Of a stretch of DNA of 14,361 nt, positions 6,436-13,324 are shown piece after piece. Position numbers and translations under genes: made by a program. Source of the stretch: an uncultured Sphingomonadales bacterium (GTDB lineage: Bacteria > Pseudomonadota > Alphaproteobacteria > Sphingomonadales > Sphingomonadaceae); NCBI GenBank assembly GCA_903893935.1, contig CAITOD010000404.1:1-14361 (forward strand). Direction: 5' to 3'. The notes below the pieces were generated by a model. The model did not search any database and was not told where the DNA came from. It saw only the letters and a list, made by a program, of their open reading frames with translations. Position 1 is the stretch's first letter. The number at the start of each line of letters is the position of its first letter.

Positions 6436-7251
6436 ATGGCAAGCATGATTGCGGGCGTGGTCGTGGCCGCGCTGTCGGGCTGCGCGGTGCCGCCCGGGCA
6501 AAAGGCGAGCGAGGCCGAAGTCGCCTCGATCGCGCGCGCGACGTATGAAGTGCCGGGGCCGGGGCATTTGCGCGTCAGCTATCTGCATGCCGGCACCCCC
6601 GGTGGCCGCGCGGTTGTCTTTGTTCACGGCACTCCGGGTTCGGCGACGATCTGGGCCGACATGCTGCTCCACGTGCCCAAAGGCATGGAATATTTCGCGG
6701 TCGATCGCCCCGGCTTTGGCGACACCACGCCGCGATCGGCCGAAACCAGCCTTGCGGCGCATGCCGCAGCGCTCGTGCCTTTGCTCAAGCGGCTCGCGCC
6801 GCAGCGACCGATCCTGCTCGGCCATTCGTATGGCGGCCCGGTGATTGTCCGGCTCGCGGTCGATCATCCCGAACTGGTGTCGGGGCTGATCATCGCGGCG
6901 GGCGCGCTCGATCCGGCACAGGAACATGTCTATACGATCCAGTACATCGGCGCCTGGAAAGCCGTGCGCAGCGTGATCCCGTCGTTCCTGAGCAACGCCA
7001 ATCTCGAACTGATCGCCTTGCGCGGCGAACTCGACAAGCTCGCCCCGGGCCTTGGCACCGTCCGCTGCCCGATCACGATCGTACACGGGACCGCCGACAC
7101 CAATGTGCCATACGACAACGTGCCCTATATGACCGCGCGGTTCGTCCACAGCCGCCGGCTGCGGCTGATCAAGCTCGATGGGGCCAATCACTTCCTGCCC
7201 GAAATGCATCCGGATGCGCTCGATGGCGCGATCAGCGAGATGGCGTCATGA
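6436..7251 (+). CDS. Lipoprotein alpha/beta hydrolase
   Basis: 271 residues from the ATG at 6436; longer frames upstream are antisense or shadow sequence crossing the palindromic repeat. No good ribosome site is visible. Residues 1-16 (MASMIAGVVVAALSGC) end in an LSGC lipobox, so C16 should be lipidated, although the leader lacks the usual early Lys/Arg. The alpha/beta-hydrolase fold follows: VFVHGTPGS oxyanion loop (H64-G65), DRPGFGDT, the nucleophile elbow GHSYGG with S131, acid D221 in HGTADTNVP, and catalytic H252 in GANHFLP. The triad is complete, so it is likely active on an ester, lactone or amide, with the substrate unknown. Its stop overlaps the next start by 4 bp, so it is translationally coupled to the ATP-grasp gene. 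Confidence 0.9.
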   Translation: MASMIAGVVVAALSGCAVPPGQKASEAEVASIARATYEVPGPGHLRVSYLHAGTPGGRAVVFVHGTPGSATIWADMLLHVPKGMEYFAVDRPGFGDTTPRSAETSLAAHAAALVPLLKRLAPQRPILLGHSYGGPVIVRLAVDHPELVSGLIIAAGALDPAQEHVYTIQYIGAWKAVRSVIPSFLSNANLELIALRGELDKLAPGLGTVRCPITIVHGTADTNVPYDNVPYMTARFVHSRRLRLIKLDGANHFLPEMHPDALDGAISEMAS

Positions 7252-8363
7252 GCGCCCCGTCCCTGCACCCGAACGCGCTGGAAACGGCAATGCCGCCGCT
7301 CGATCCGGCGCCGCCGCTGTCGCGGTTCGAATTCTGGTCGCCAACGCTGTTCTATCTGCCGGTCTGGGCCTGGGTGATCTGGCTGTCGCTGCGCCATCGC
7401 GGGGTGCGGATGCCGCTGGTTGCCAATCCCGGCTTTGCCGCGAGCGGCCTCGTCGGCGAATCGAAAGCCGACATTCTCGACACGTTCGGCTCCGAAGCGC
7501 GCGCGTGGGTGGCGGATTACATCGCGTTCGAGCGCAAGCAGGACGCGCCCGCGCAAGCCGCCGATCGCGCGATTGCCGAGCTGGCGCCCGCCGGCATCGA
7601 TTTCCCCTTCGTCGCCAAGCCCGACATGGGATGCCGCGGCGCCGGAGTGCGGCCGGTGCGCAATCGCGCCGAGCTTGAGGCTTATCTGGCGGGGTTTCCG
7701 CACGGCGAGCGGATCGTGCTGCAAAGCCTCGTCGATGTCGAAGGCGAGGCCGGCGTGTTCTACGTCCGGCGTGCCGGGGCTGCGCGCGGCGAAATCTTCT
7801 CGCTGACGCTCAAACATTTTCCGGCCGTAACGGGCGATGGCGTGCGCACGCTCGACCAGCTGATTGCGGCCGATCCGCGCGCCGGGCAGCTCGCGCATCT
7901 TTACCGGCATCGCCATCGCGACCGCCTCGACACGGTGCTGCCGGCGGGTGAACGCGTGCGGCTGGCGTTCGCCGGCAGCCACAGCCGCGGTGCTATTTTT
8001 CGCAATGGCGCGCGCCACATTACCGAAGCGATGCGCGCGCGGTTCGATGCGATTGCCGATGACATTCCGGGTTTCCGGTTCGGGCGGTTCGATGTGCGCT
8101 TTGCCGATTTCGAAAAGTTCCGCCAGGGCACAGGTTTCACGATTGTCGAATGCAACGGCGCCGGCGCCGAAGCCACGCATATCTGGGACAGCCGGACGCG
8201 CTTGCGCGATGCCTATCGCACGTTGTTCGAACAGTTTTCGATCCTGTGGGCGATCGGTGCCGAAAATCGCAAGGCCGGCCATCGCCCCGAATCGTGGCGG
8301 TTGTTCCTCCGCCAGTGGCAGGCCGAACGGCGGCTGACCCAGGCCTATCCGCCGACCGCATGA
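7248..8363 (+). CDS. ATP-grasp carboxylate-amine ligase-like protein
   Basis: 371 residues, starting in the ATGA overlap with the previous gene. An N-terminal hydrophobic segment (FYLPVWAWVIWLSL, about residues 35-48) suggests membrane association. Next is a conserved VANPGF...GESK stretch (residues 58-73). The ATP-grasp core then appears: FVAKPDMGCRGAGV, with K124 and a Gly-rich loop; VLQSLVDVEGEAGVFYVRR; FGRFDVRF with D282; and IVECNGAGAE with E301 and N303, the Mg2+-binding E-X-N pair. These enzymes join a carboxylate to an amine via an acyl-phosphate, as D-Ala-D-Ala ligase does. The substrate cannot be read from sequence, and I do not call it Ddl. It sits between two hydrolases with 4-bp overlaps on both sides. 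Confidence 0.87.
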   Translation: MSAPSLHPNALETAMPPLDPAPPLSRFEFWSPTLFYLPVWAWVIWLSLRHRGVRMPLVANPGFAASGLVGESKADILDTFGSEARAWVADYIAFERKQDAPAQAADRAIAELAPAGIDFPFVAKPDMGCRGAGVRPVRNRAELEAYLAGFPHGERIVLQSLVDVEGEAGVFYVRRAGAARGEIFSLTLKHFPAVTGDGVRTLDQLIAADPRAGQLAHLYRHRHRDRLDTVLPAGERVRLAFAGSHSRGAIFRNGARHITEAMRARFDAIADDIPGFRFGRFDVRFADFEKFRQGTGFTIVECNGAGAEATHIWDSRTRLRDAYRTLFEQFSILWAIGAENRKAGHRPESWRLFLRQWQAERRLTQAYPPTA

Positions 8364-9466
8364 ACGATCGCGCGCTGCCGCCGGGCTTCGATCGCGCCGA
8401 CTGGAAAGCGGCGGCGCATTTGCCCTGGGCTTTGCGCAACACCGCGCGGTTTCTGCCCACCGCCGCGATTGCCCGCAGCGACGATTTGCGCCGGCTTGTA
8501 TCTGCGCCCGGGGCTATGGCGACCGGTTCGCATGACTGGGACGCCTATCTCGAACAGACGCACACCACCGCCGTTGTGGTCTGCGCCGACTCGCGCGTTA
8601 TCGACGAGCGCTATCGTCTGGGTGCTGTGGCGAGCGACCGCCAGATGGTCTTTTCGATCACCAAGTCGGTCACCGGGCTCCTGGCGGCGATGCTGTCGCA
8701 GTGGGGGGTGATCGAGGAAGACCGCCAGGTCGATCACTATCTGCCCGATCTGGCCGGCAGCGCGTTTGGCCAGGCGCGTATCGACGCTTTGCTGGCGATG
8801 ACCGACGGCGTTGCATTCGACGAACACTACACCGATCCCGATGCTCAAATTCACGTTTATTCAAAGGCCTATTGGGGCTCAGCGGCGGGCGGCACGCGGG
8901 CGGCGCTCGCAGCACTGCACGATCGGGGCGCGCAGCCAGGCCGGTTCGCTTACCGCACGCCGGTTGCCGATGTGATCGCGCATGTGATCGCGCGCGCCAC
9001 CGGGCGGACTTTGCCCGATCTGGTCGCCGATCTGATCTGGTCGCCGATGGGCGCCGAATGCGACGCCGCGATGGTTCTCGATACCGCAGGCGAGGCGATC
9101 GGCGGCACCGGTCTGTGCGCGGCCCCGCGCGATCTCGCGCGGCTGGGACTGCTGCTGTGCGAACACGGCAAGCGCGGCACGCGCGCGATCGTGCCCGTCG
9201 CCGTGATCGAGCGGCTGTTCGCGGGCGGTGATCCGGCGGCGATGCCCGCCGACCGCTACCCCGAACGCGTCGGCTGGTCCTACGCGGCGCTGTGGTGGCA
9301 TCCGGGCAAGGACCGCATTGCCGCGATCGGCGTGCACGGCCAGATCCTGATCATCGATCGCGCCGCGAACCGCGTGCTCGTGCACACCGGCGCGTCGCCG
9401 CGGCCCGACAACACCGCGATGATCCCGCGCCACTTCGCCGCGTTCGACGCGATCGGCGCAAGGTGA
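8360..9466 (+). CDS. Serine hydrolase, beta-lactamase/NylB-like (SxxK)
   Basis: 368 residues, starting in an ATGA overlap with the ATP-grasp gene. No signal peptide is seen, so it is probably cytoplasmic. The penicillin-recognising fold motifs are present: MVFSITKSVTG, with S99-X-X-K102 as nucleophile and base; LLAMTDGVAFDEHY; FAYRTPVADVI, with Y198 in the YxN-like position but Thr instead of Asn; and IGVHGQ near the end as the KTG-like element. This set matches class C-related esterases, amidases and 6-aminohexanoate-dimer hydrolases (NylB-like) better than true beta-lactamases. Being coupled to an amide-forming ATP-grasp enzyme, it may cleave the same kind of bond. Its stop abuts the stop of the convergent thioredoxin gene. 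Confidence 0.88.
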   Translation: MNDRALPPGFDRADWKAAAHLPWALRNTARFLPTAAIARSDDLRRLVSAPGAMATGSHDWDAYLEQTHTTAVVVCADSRVIDERYRLGAVASDRQMVFSITKSVTGLLAAMLSQWGVIEEDRQVDHYLPDLAGSAFGQARIDALLAMTDGVAFDEHYTDPDAQIHVYSKAYWGSAAGGTRAALAALHDRGAQPGRFAYRTPVADVIAHVIARATGRTLPDLVADLIWSPMGAECDAAMVLDTAGEAIGGTGLCAAPRDLARLGLLLCEHGKRGTRAIVPVAVIERLFAGGDPAAMPADRYPERVGWSYAALWWHPGKDRIAAIGVHGQILIIDRAANRVLVHTGASPRPDNTAMIPRHFAAFDAIGAR

Positions 9467-9856
9467 TTATCTGAGCGCGGTCTGGGCGAGCGCGCGGATC
9501 TGCCCGCGATCGACCACCCCGGTGGCGCGGCTGCGCTCGGCAGTGCCGCGATAGGCAATCAGCGTGCTTTGGCGTTGAACACCCAGCGCGAGGCGCTCGT
9601 TCTTTTGCGCATCGTAATCGAGCACAAAAATGTCGAGCCGCGCGTAAGCCGGGTCGCGGCCGAGTTCGGCAATCGTCGGCGCCTGTGCCCGGCACGTCGG
9701 GCACCAGTCGGCATGGACATCGACCAGCACCGGATGCCCCGCGCGCTGCGCGGCCTGAAACGAGGCCGTGCTGAACGGACGGATTGCGCCCGCAAGCGCG
9801 GGTGTGGCGGCGAGTGCCAGCGGCACGGCCAGGGCTGCAAGCAAGCGAACACGCAT
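9467..9856 (-). CDS. Periplasmic thioredoxin-family protein
   Basis: 129 residues from the ATG at 9856, with AGGAG about 9 nt upstream; an extended frame to 9925 has neither a ribosome site nor a signal at its start. Residues 1-22 are a Sec signal ending TPALA. The thioredoxin fold carries VDVHADWCPTC with active-site C52 and C55. The usual cis-Pro beside the active site is replaced: the loop reads GVQRQSTLIAYRG, with Ser where most thioredoxins have Pro-Thr. From memory this QSTLI form is shared by a proteobacterial subfamily often found next to CcdA. It likely receives electrons from a CcdA/DsbD-type transporter such as the one at 13325-14050. An ECF-like promoter lies 60 nt upstream. Confidence 0.9.
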   Translation of the reverse strand: MRVRLLAALAVPLALAATPALAGAIRPFSTASFQAAQRAGHPVLVDVHADWCPTCRAQAPTIAELGRDPAYARLDIFVLDYDAQKNERLALGVQRQSTLIAYRGTAERSRATGVVDRGQIRALAQTALR

Positions 9857-9915
9857 CGACAAAACTCCTGATCTTTGACCCGCGTCCACCGTCGTACACG
9901 CGCGTGCAAGCATAC

Positions 9916-9941
9916 TTCGTCGCAAAGTGCGGCAAAGTTAC
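9916..9941 (-). promoter_or_regulatory. ECF-sigma-like promoter for the thioredoxin gene
   Basis: On the minus strand GTAACT (9941-9936), exactly 16 bases, then CGAA (9919-9916). One base differs from GTAACC-N16-CGAA, the pattern I recall for the Caulobacter SigF (ECF) promoter. A start about 7 nt downstream would give a leader of roughly 50 nt before the thioredoxin ATG. Confidence 0.65.
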
Positions 9942-10008
9942 AATCCCGTGCGCGAAAATTGCCATCAAATCGGCCGGCTGCCCGCTGTGGAGTCTGGTCG
10001 GGTGATTT

Positions 10009-10034
10009 GTAACCGATCGCGAGCCCGCAACGAA
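10009..10034 (+). promoter_or_regulatory. ECF-sigma-like promoter toward LysR
   Basis: An exact GTAACC (10009-10014), 16 bases, CGAA (10031-10034). It points to the lysR gene, whose ATG is 180 nt downstream, or first to a small ORF at 10071-10202. The long leader is unusual if lysR is the only target. Confidence 0.65.
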
Positions 10035-10070
10035 TGTACTCGTGAAATCGGCCAGGGCTTCGGTTCTGGC

Positions 10071-10202
10071 ATGGGGCACGACGGAACAATCATGGCTTTC
10101 GATCAACGCGTCTGCCCGGGCATGCGCCGGGCACCGATCGCAGGATGTCTGTCCGCAGTCGCGCTCGCCACCGATTTCGTCCGCTTCGCGCCGACCGTCT
10201 GA
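10071..10202 (+). CDS. Possible 43-residue ORF in the lysR leader
   Basis: An ATG at 10071 (or 10092 for 36 residues) opens a frame ending 11 nt before lysR. The product begins MGHDGTIMAFDQRVCPGM and ends DFVRFAPTV, with two Cys and a short hydrophobic stretch (GCLSAVALA). Support is its place just downstream of an exact ECF-like promoter and upstream of lysR. Against it, there is no convincing ribosome site and no family was recognised. It may be chance coding in a leader. Confidence 0.2.
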   Translation: MGHDGTIMAFDQRVCPGMRRAPIAGCLSAVALATDFVRFAPTV

Positions 10203-10213
10203 GGAACGCCACA

Positions 10214-11101
10214 ATGGAAATGCACCAGGTCCGATACTTTCTTGCGATGGCGCGGACGTTGAATTTCACGCGTTCGGCCGAAGAATGCAACGTGACCCAG
10301 CCCTCGCTGACCCGCGCCATCCAGAAGCTCGAAGACGAACTGGGCGGGCCGCTGTTCCGCCGCGAACGCTCGCGGACCCATCTGACCGATCTCGGCCGGC
10401 TGATGCTGCCGCATCTCGAACGGACTTATGAAGCCGCGCAAGCCGCCAAAGACCTCGCGCGCGGCGTGGGCAAGGCGCAAGTCGCTCCGCTCGCGCTCGG
10501 GGTGGCCTCGCTGGCTTCGTCGGACACGCTCGATGCGATCCTGGCCGAACTCGGGGAAGGGTTGGCGGGGTTTGAATTGTCGATCACCGGCGGCACTTCG
10601 CGCGATCTGCTCGAAGCCGCACTCGCGGGGTCGCTCGATCTGGCGATTATCGAAGTGCCCGAAGACACCCCCGACCGGCTGGAAACCTGGCCCTTGTTTG
10701 CCCATCGCTACCGCATGCTGACGCACACCGATCATCCGCTGGCACGTGCACCATCGGTGCGTCTGGCCGATCTCGGCGACGAACCGTGGATCGATTGCGC
10801 CGGCGATGATTGCGCCGCGCTTGCCGCGCTGGGGCTTGAACCGCGCATTCGCCACCGGGCCTGCGATCCGGCGGCAATCCGCCGCATGATCCTGGCAGGG
10901 CTGGGAAGCGCGTTTGTGCCCGAATCGATTGCCGGCGACGGCGTCCAGCCAATCACGCTCGAAGGTTGCGAAATCACCCGCGAAGTTGCGCTCGTCGCGG
11001 TCGGCGGACGCCGGCGCTCGCTGGCCGCCGATGCTTTCGTCCGCGCCGCGCGCTCGCGCTCGTGGGCAAGCAGCGGCGTCGGCACGGCGCAAGCCGCGTG
11101 A
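10214..11101 (+). CDS. LysR-family transcriptional regulator
   Basis: 295 residues from the ATG at 10214, with GAGGAA about 8 nt upstream. The N-terminal winged helix-turn-helix is classical: MHQVRYFLAMARTLNFTRSAEECNVTQPSLTRAIQKLEDELGGPLFRR split over residues 3-50, ending THLTDLGRLML. The effector-binding domain follows from about residue 90, with the GSLDLAIIEVPEDTP loop. Cysteines C195, C200 and C217 lie in the region where OxyR has its sensing Cys: by eye C200 aligns with OxyR C199, but no partner matches C208. The gene converges with a peroxiredoxin-like gene, 20 bp between stops, and is divergent from the thioredoxin. A redox-linked role is plausible but unproven; the target genes are unknown. 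Confidence 0.92.
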   Translation: MEMHQVRYFLAMARTLNFTRSAEECNVTQPSLTRAIQKLEDELGGPLFRRERSRTHLTDLGRLMLPHLERTYEAAQAAKDLARGVGKAQVAPLALGVASLASSDTLDAILAELGEGLAGFELSITGGTSRDLLEAALAGSLDLAIIEVPEDTPDRLETWPLFAHRYRMLTHTDHPLARAPSVRLADLGDEPWIDCAGDDCAALAALGLEPRIRHRACDPAAIRRMILAGLGSAFVPESIAGDGVQPITLEGCEITREVALVAVGGRRRSLAADAFVRAARSRSWASSGVGTAQAA

Positions 11102-11121
11102 GGCAATCGCATCGCGCCCGG

Positions 11122-11769
11122 TCAGGACGAAAGCGCGATGTCCCTGACAATGGCGATCACGTCGACGGGTTCGGCGCGGATGCGGAAATCGGGGTTGCAA
11201 TGGGCAAAGCGCACCACCCCGGCATGATCGAGCACAAACGTCGCAGGCACCGGCAGGAAGCCGCTGTCCGAACCGTAGATCTCGGCAAGGTCGAGCCCGA
11301 TCTCGCGGTAACGCTGCTGGACCGGTGCACCAATGTAGAACGCCAGACCGAGCGACAGCGCCAGGCCGAGATCGACATCGCACAGCAAGTCGGCGTCTTT
11401 GCCGACCAGCCGCTCGAGCATCGTCGCGCGCCCGCCCACTTCGGGGGTGATGACGGCCAGACTGCCGCCGGCCTCGCGCAGGGCGTCGTGGTGGTTGCCC
11501 CAAGCGCGCAATTCGTAAGCGCAGTGCGGGCACCAGCCGCCACGGTTGAAACTGAGCACGAGCGGCCCGCGCGCGAGCAAGGCATCGAGGCTGCGCAGCT
11601 GCCCCCAGGCGTCGGGCAGCACGAAATCGGGAAAGGGTTGGCCCACGCGCGGCGCGGCATCGCCGGTTCCCTGTTGGCGCAGCTTTTCCACCAGCGCGTC
11701 GTAAAGACCCGCTGCGGTGTTCGTGCCCGTGCCTGCTCTGGCCAGCGAAGGTGTGCGATGATCGTTCAT
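11122..11769 (-). CDS. Peroxiredoxin-like (AhpC/TSA) protein
   Basis: 215 residues from the ATG at 11769; upstream in-frame Met codons at 11829 and 11820 would add 17-20 residues with no ribosome site, so the inner start is chosen with moderate confidence. The thioredoxin fold of the AhpC/TSA family is seen from about residue 41: VGQPFPDFVLPDAWG, LSFNRGGWCPHCAYELRAW with C80 and C83 as peroxidatic-position Cys and a CXXC partner, then ITPEVGG, and VPATFVLDHAGVVRFAH. The family, usually called peroxiredoxin-like, reduces peroxides or acts as a thiol reductase. No signal peptide is seen, so it is cytoplasmic. It converges on lysR and is divergent from olsB. Confidence 0.87.
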   Translation of the reverse strand: MNDHRTPSLARAGTGTNTAAGLYDALVEKLRQQGTGDAAPRVGQPFPDFVLPDAWGQLRSLDALLARGPLVLSFNRGGWCPHCAYELRAWGNHHDALREAGGSLAVITPEVGGRATMLERLVGKDADLLCDVDLGLALSLGLAFYIGAPVQQRYREIGLDLAEIYGSDSGFLPVPATFVLDHAGVVRFAHCNPDFRIRAEPVDVIAIVRDIALSS

Positions 11770-11950
11770 GAATCCGGAAATAGACCTGCACGGCAAAAAT
11801 TGAAGACACCCGTTGGTCATGAAGTCCATGTCGGCCGTGCATAATGGCCGCAGCCCGGGGGCGATCGCGGCAGGCTTGGCCGGCGTCGACAGGCTGCATG
11901 GCAAACTTTGCGCGAAACCTGCGCCTCGCCACGAATTCGCGCGCGACAAT

Positions 11951-11976
11951 GTAACCAGATCGCTTAAATTTGCGAA
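11951..11976 (+). promoter_or_regulatory. ECF-sigma-like promoter for olsB
   Basis: An exact GTAACC (11951-11956), 16 bases, CGAA (11973-11976). A start near 11983 gives a compact ~24-nt leader that contains the AAGGA ribosome site of the OlsB-type gene at 12007. This is the most conventional spacing of the four sites. Confidence 0.7.
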
Positions 11977-12006
11977 TCATCGGGCAACGGAACCGAAGGA
12001 ACGTCA

Positions 12007-12804
12007 ATGCCACAATCGATGACCTTGCCGCGCTTGCCCGAAGGTGCCTCGCATCGCGCCGGCTCGCTGGAAACGCGGCTGGCGCGTGGTGCCGAAGTCG
12101 ATGCGGCGCTGGCGCTGCGCCATCGCGTGTTTTGCGAAGAACGCGGTGCGATCAGCACGGGTGCGACGGCGGGGCTCGAAGAAGATGCCTATGACCGCGA
12201 TTGCGATCATCTGATTGTGCTCGATCATGCGCGCCCCGATGTGCCGGTGGTCGGCACCTACCGCCTGCTGCGCGGCGACGTCGCCGATCGCATTGGCGGG
12301 TTCTATTCGGGCGGCGAATACGACCTCGCGCCACTGATCCGGCACGCCGCGCAATGCGGCGCGGGCCTGCTCGAGCTTGGACGCAGCTGCGTCGAAATCA
12401 AATATCGCAATTCGACTGCGATATCGCTGCTGTGGCGCGGGCTCGCCACTTATCTCGAAGCGTTCCGGATCGGCTATATTTTCGGCTGCGCTTCGTTTCA
12501 CGGCACCGATGTGGCGGCGCATGCCGATGGCTTGTCGTATCTCCACCGCCTGCACCTGGCCCCGCCCGAACTGCGGGTGCGTGCCTTGCGCGGGCACTAT
12601 GTCGAAATGGATGCGCCCGGGGCCGATCTCGTTGCTGGCGGGCAAAACCTGCCGCCGCTGGTCAAGGCCTATCTGCGCGTCGGGGCCAAAGTCGGCGATG
12701 GCGCGTTCATCGACCACACGTTCAACACGGTAGACGTGTTCATGGTGATGCCGGTCGAACGGATTGTGGGGCGCTACGGGCGCCGGTTCGGGCTCGTTGA
12801 CTAG
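12007..12804 (+). CDS. olsB: Ornithine-lipid N-acyltransferase (OlsB-type GNAT)
   Basis: 265 residues from the ATG at 12007, with GAAGGA about 7 nt upstream. The sequence follows the OlsB/hemolysin-like acyltransferase pattern: ALRHRVFCEERGA near the N-terminus, an acidic EEDAYDRDCDHLIVLD, VVGTYRLLRG, FYSGGEYDL, LELGRSCVEIKYRNSTAISLLW split over the core, IFGCASFHGTD, YLHR, and the C-terminal VKAYLRVGAKVGDGAFIDHTFNTVDVF in two parts. OlsB transfers a 3-hydroxyacyl chain from ACP to ornithine, giving lyso-ornithine lipid, which OlsA then acylates. No olsA follows directly; the PlsC-like gene at 3429-4208 is a candidate. The ECF-like promoter suggests the lipid is made under envelope stress. 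A related GNAT acyltransferase with another amine acceptor is possible. Confidence 0.82.
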   Translation: MPQSMTLPRLPEGASHRAGSLETRLARGAEVDAALALRHRVFCEERGAISTGATAGLEEDAYDRDCDHLIVLDHARPDVPVVGTYRLLRGDVADRIGGFYSGGEYDLAPLIRHAAQCGAGLLELGRSCVEIKYRNSTAISLLWRGLATYLEAFRIGYIFGCASFHGTDVAAHADGLSYLHRLHLAPPELRVRALRGHYVEMDAPGADLVAGGQNLPPLVKAYLRVGAKVGDGAFIDHTFNTVDVFMVMPVERIVGRYGRRFGLVD

Positions 12805-12926
12805 GCCGCTTGGAGAAATTCATTTCTTGATTGAACGGCAGCAAGTGGAGGGAAGCGGTCATTCCCGACTAGCGGTTGTTCGAGTAGGCTACCCGAATGA
12901 GAAATCAACGGCCAAGTCGAGGGCAC

Positions 12927-13256
12927 ATGGACGCCCATCCCCAGAATGACTGGGAAACGGTGCATTATGACGCACGCTTTGATGTCTATTGGGTCGAAGC
13001 TGGCGGAGCCAAGCAGGCCCTGTTCTTCTGCCCATGGTGTGGAGAGCGCTTCCCGCCATCTCAGCGAGATCGCTGGTTTGACGAGCTTGAAGGATTAGGT
13101 ATCGATCCCGGCACCGACCCGATACCCGAAGACTTCCAGTCTTGCGCGTGGAGAGGGGTACCCGCAGCACTTGCCCCTGCTCGGCAGGCGGGTGCCATCG
13201 AAGGGCGATACATCGATTTCTTCGATATGCCGTTAGACAAAGGCGCAGACGAGTAG
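12927..13256 (+). CDS. DUF6980-like zinc-ribbon protein
   Basis: 109 residues from the ATG at 12927 (GAGG just upstream); an in-frame ATG at 12897 would add 10 residues and is the alternative. The core reads ALFFCPWCGERFPP, RDRWFDELEGLGIDP and IPEDFQSCAWR. The CPWC knuckle plus the WFDELE and IPE-F motifs match what I remember of DUF6980, an uncharacterised small family that often sits in mobile or accessory DNA. CPWC and a later Cys could hold zinc. Its base and codon use (TTAGGT, TATTGG, AGAGGG) and the flanking gaps are less GC-rich than the neighbours, suggesting a later arrival. It is alone, between olsB and the convergent ccdA. Function unknown. Confidence 0.72.
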   Translation: MDAHPQNDWETVHYDARFDVYWVEAGGAKQALFFCPWCGERFPPSQRDRWFDELEGLGIDPGTDPIPEDFQSCAWRGVPAALAPARQAGAIEGRYIDFFDMPLDKGADE

Positions 13257-13324
13257 GTCCGCAATTGGGGCGTTTCCCGACCTTGGCGCTCGGGTCGCGG
13301 ATACCCCAAACTTGTTCGCGCCGT

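Larger units (their letters stand above)
9857..10213. other. Divergent regulatory region between thioredoxin and LysR genes
   Basis: These 357 bases hold no convincing long gene. They contain two divergent GTAAC(C/T)-N16-CGAA promoters (9916-9941 minus and 10009-10034 plus), the thioredoxin ribosome site (AGGAG near 9866), and the LysR ribosome site (GAGGAA at 10201). Between the plus promoter and LysR lies a possible small ORF at 10071-10202, described separately. Confidence 0.7.

Noticed and set aside
7248..8363. D-alanine-D-alanine ligase (ddl)
   Set aside because: Only general ATP-grasp residues match; an N-terminal hydrophobic segment and the GESK stretch are not Ddl features, and no cell-wall genes are near.
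8360..9466. True beta-lactamase (antibiotic resistance)
   Set aside because: No signal peptide and a weak YxN motif; the pattern fits NylB/esterase-like serine hydrolases better.
10103..12013. 636-codon minus-strand open frame across lysR and the peroxiredoxin-like gene
   Set aside because: Composition is Arg/Ala low-complexity and it covers two well-supported genes; it is a shadow of GC-rich coding DNA.
13265..13309. TTGGGG/CCCCAA inverted repeat between DUF6980 and ccdA as a terminator
   Set aside because: Arms are six bases with a 33-base interior and only a weak inner CCCGA/TCGGG stem, so too poor to call.
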